The translations under genes were made by a program, and so were the position numbers. Below are positions 8,158 through 8,721 of a stretch of 8,721 bases of DNA, one piece after another. Under the pieces are notes generated by a model, which worked only from the letters and a program-made list of their open reading frames with translations, was not told where the DNA came from and did not search any database. Numbering within the stretch: position 1 is the first letter of the stretch; each line of letters begins with the position of its first letter. This DNA comes from Bacteroidota bacterium (GTDB lineage: Bacteria > Bacteroidota > Bacteroidia > Bacteroidales > JADFUO01): assembly GCA_030614305.1 (NCBI GenBank), contig JAUWKH010000061.1, forward strand, positions 1 through 8,721, given 5' to 3'.

Positions 8158-8721
8158 TTATATATATTTCTCAATAGTCGTAAATAAAACTTTAGTGTTA
8201 ATTGGTTTTGAAATATAATCATCACATCCGGCATTAAGGCTCATTTCCCTGTCGCCTTTTAGTGCGTAAGCGGTTTGGGCTATTATCGGCAAGTCTTTTC
8301 TGAATTGTTTTATCAAGCGTGTAGCTTCCAGGCCGTTCAATACAGGCATTTGAATATCCATCAATACCAGGTTAATATTTTTGTTTTCCTTGCAAATATC
8401 AATCGCTTCCTGACCATCTTTAGCCCAAATTAACCGGACTTTTGTTTTTCTAAAAACCGTTTTCATATATAGATAAACACTTTCCACATCATCAACCACT
8501 AAAATTACTTTTCCACTTAAATCAATACCGGTTTTGGTAATATCTGTTTCTGAGGTTTTTTTGAATGAATCATCTGAAATATAACAAGGTAAAGTAAAAT
8601 AAAATTCCGAACCTTTATCTGTTTCTGAACTCAACCAGATTTTCCCTCCTAATATTTCAACCAGATGTTTCACAATTGCCAAGCCTAAACCAGTACCTCC
8701 GAATTTTCTTGTATGAGAGTC
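8158..8721 (-). CDS. Hybrid sensor histidine kinase, C-terminal fragment (ATPase end plus receiver domain)
   Basis: The frame is open from the right edge to TAA at 8158-8160, giving 187 visible residues; the N-terminus lies outside the window. Visible residues 1-45 are the end of a HATPase_c domain: RKFGGTGLGLAIVKHLVE is the G-box that closes over ATP, followed by GGKIWLSSETDKGSEFYFTLP, a standard kinase C-terminus (shown here only as a motif guide, residues 26-45). After a polar linker (46-70) comes a complete receiver domain (71-187) with acidic pair Asp77-Asp78, phospho-acceptor Asp122 in LMDIQMPVLNG, switch Thr150 and Lys172 in SKPI. Known for the family: ATP-dependent His autophosphorylation, then transfer to the receiver Asp. 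No output or Hpt domain follows the receiver, so a separate Hpt partner, or a regulatory or phosphate-sink role, is inferred. The sensor part is not visible, so the signal is unknown. A TTG at 8682 could pass for a start but sits inside the G-box. Confidence 0.95.
   Translation of the reverse strand, partial: DSHTRKFGGTGLGLAIVKHLVEILGGKIWLSSETDKGSEFYFTLPCYISDDSFKKTSETDITKTGIDLSGKVILVVDDVESVYLYMKTVFRKTKVRLIWAKDGQEAIDICKENKNINLVLMDIQMPVLNGLEATRLIKQFRKDLPIIAQTAYALKGDREMSLNAGCDDYISKPINTKVLFTTIEKYI

Noticed and set aside
8683..8721. A separate small response-regulator gene starting at TTG 8682
   Set aside because: The 13 codons before the TTG are in frame and read RKFGGTGLG, the ATPase G-box of a histidine kinase. 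The frame is therefore a kinase C-terminus entering from the right edge, not a stand-alone regulator.

Overview
The window comes from the chromosome of an AT-rich bacterium of the phylum Bacteroidota, probably a Bacteroidales-like or related uncultured lineage. Three independent signs support this. Two genes encode large secreted proteases of the gingipain family (peptidase C25), and the complete one ends in a type IX secretion system (T9SS) sorting domain, a system confined largely to Bacteroidota. Three genes are preceded by a TAnnTTTG box, the -7 element of the Bacteroidota primary sigma factor. None of the starts has a strong Shine-Dalgarno sequence, as is usual in this phylum.

Layout, left to right. 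Positions 1-3028 (minus strand) hold a C25 protease gene whose 3' end lies beyond the left edge; 1009 codons are visible without a stop. A 123-bp gap (3029-3151) carries a weak hairpin plus T-run terminator for the upstream gene and a -7 promoter box for this one. Positions 3152-6613 (minus strand) hold a second, complete C25 protease of 1153 residues. A 242-bp divergent intergenic region (6614-6855) carries outward promoters in both directions, a perfect 19-bp hairpin and a 14-bp palindrome. Positions 6856-8130 (plus strand) hold tyrS, tyrosyl-tRNA synthetase. Positions 8158-8721 (minus strand) hold the C-terminal end of a hybrid sensor histidine kinase: the end of its ATPase domain and a complete receiver domain. 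It converges on tyrS with 27 bp between the stops.

The two proteases are paralogues in tandem. They share one architecture: signal peptide, propeptide, C25 catalytic domain, Ig-like domain, two CARDB-like beta-sandwich domains and a cleaved-adhesin/MAM-like domain. The spacing of landmark motifs in the C-terminal half is almost identical, while the catalytic domains differ considerably. They are best read as two surface or secreted cysteine proteases with different specificities, exported through Sec and then T9SS. tyrS is housekeeping, and the kinase fragment shows no evident functional tie to the proteases. I see no mobile element, CRISPR array, tRNA or rRNA gene, and no convincing novel multi-gene system. 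The points of interest are the divergence of the protease pair, the active-site cysteine cluster of the second protease, and the symmetric DNA at its promoter.
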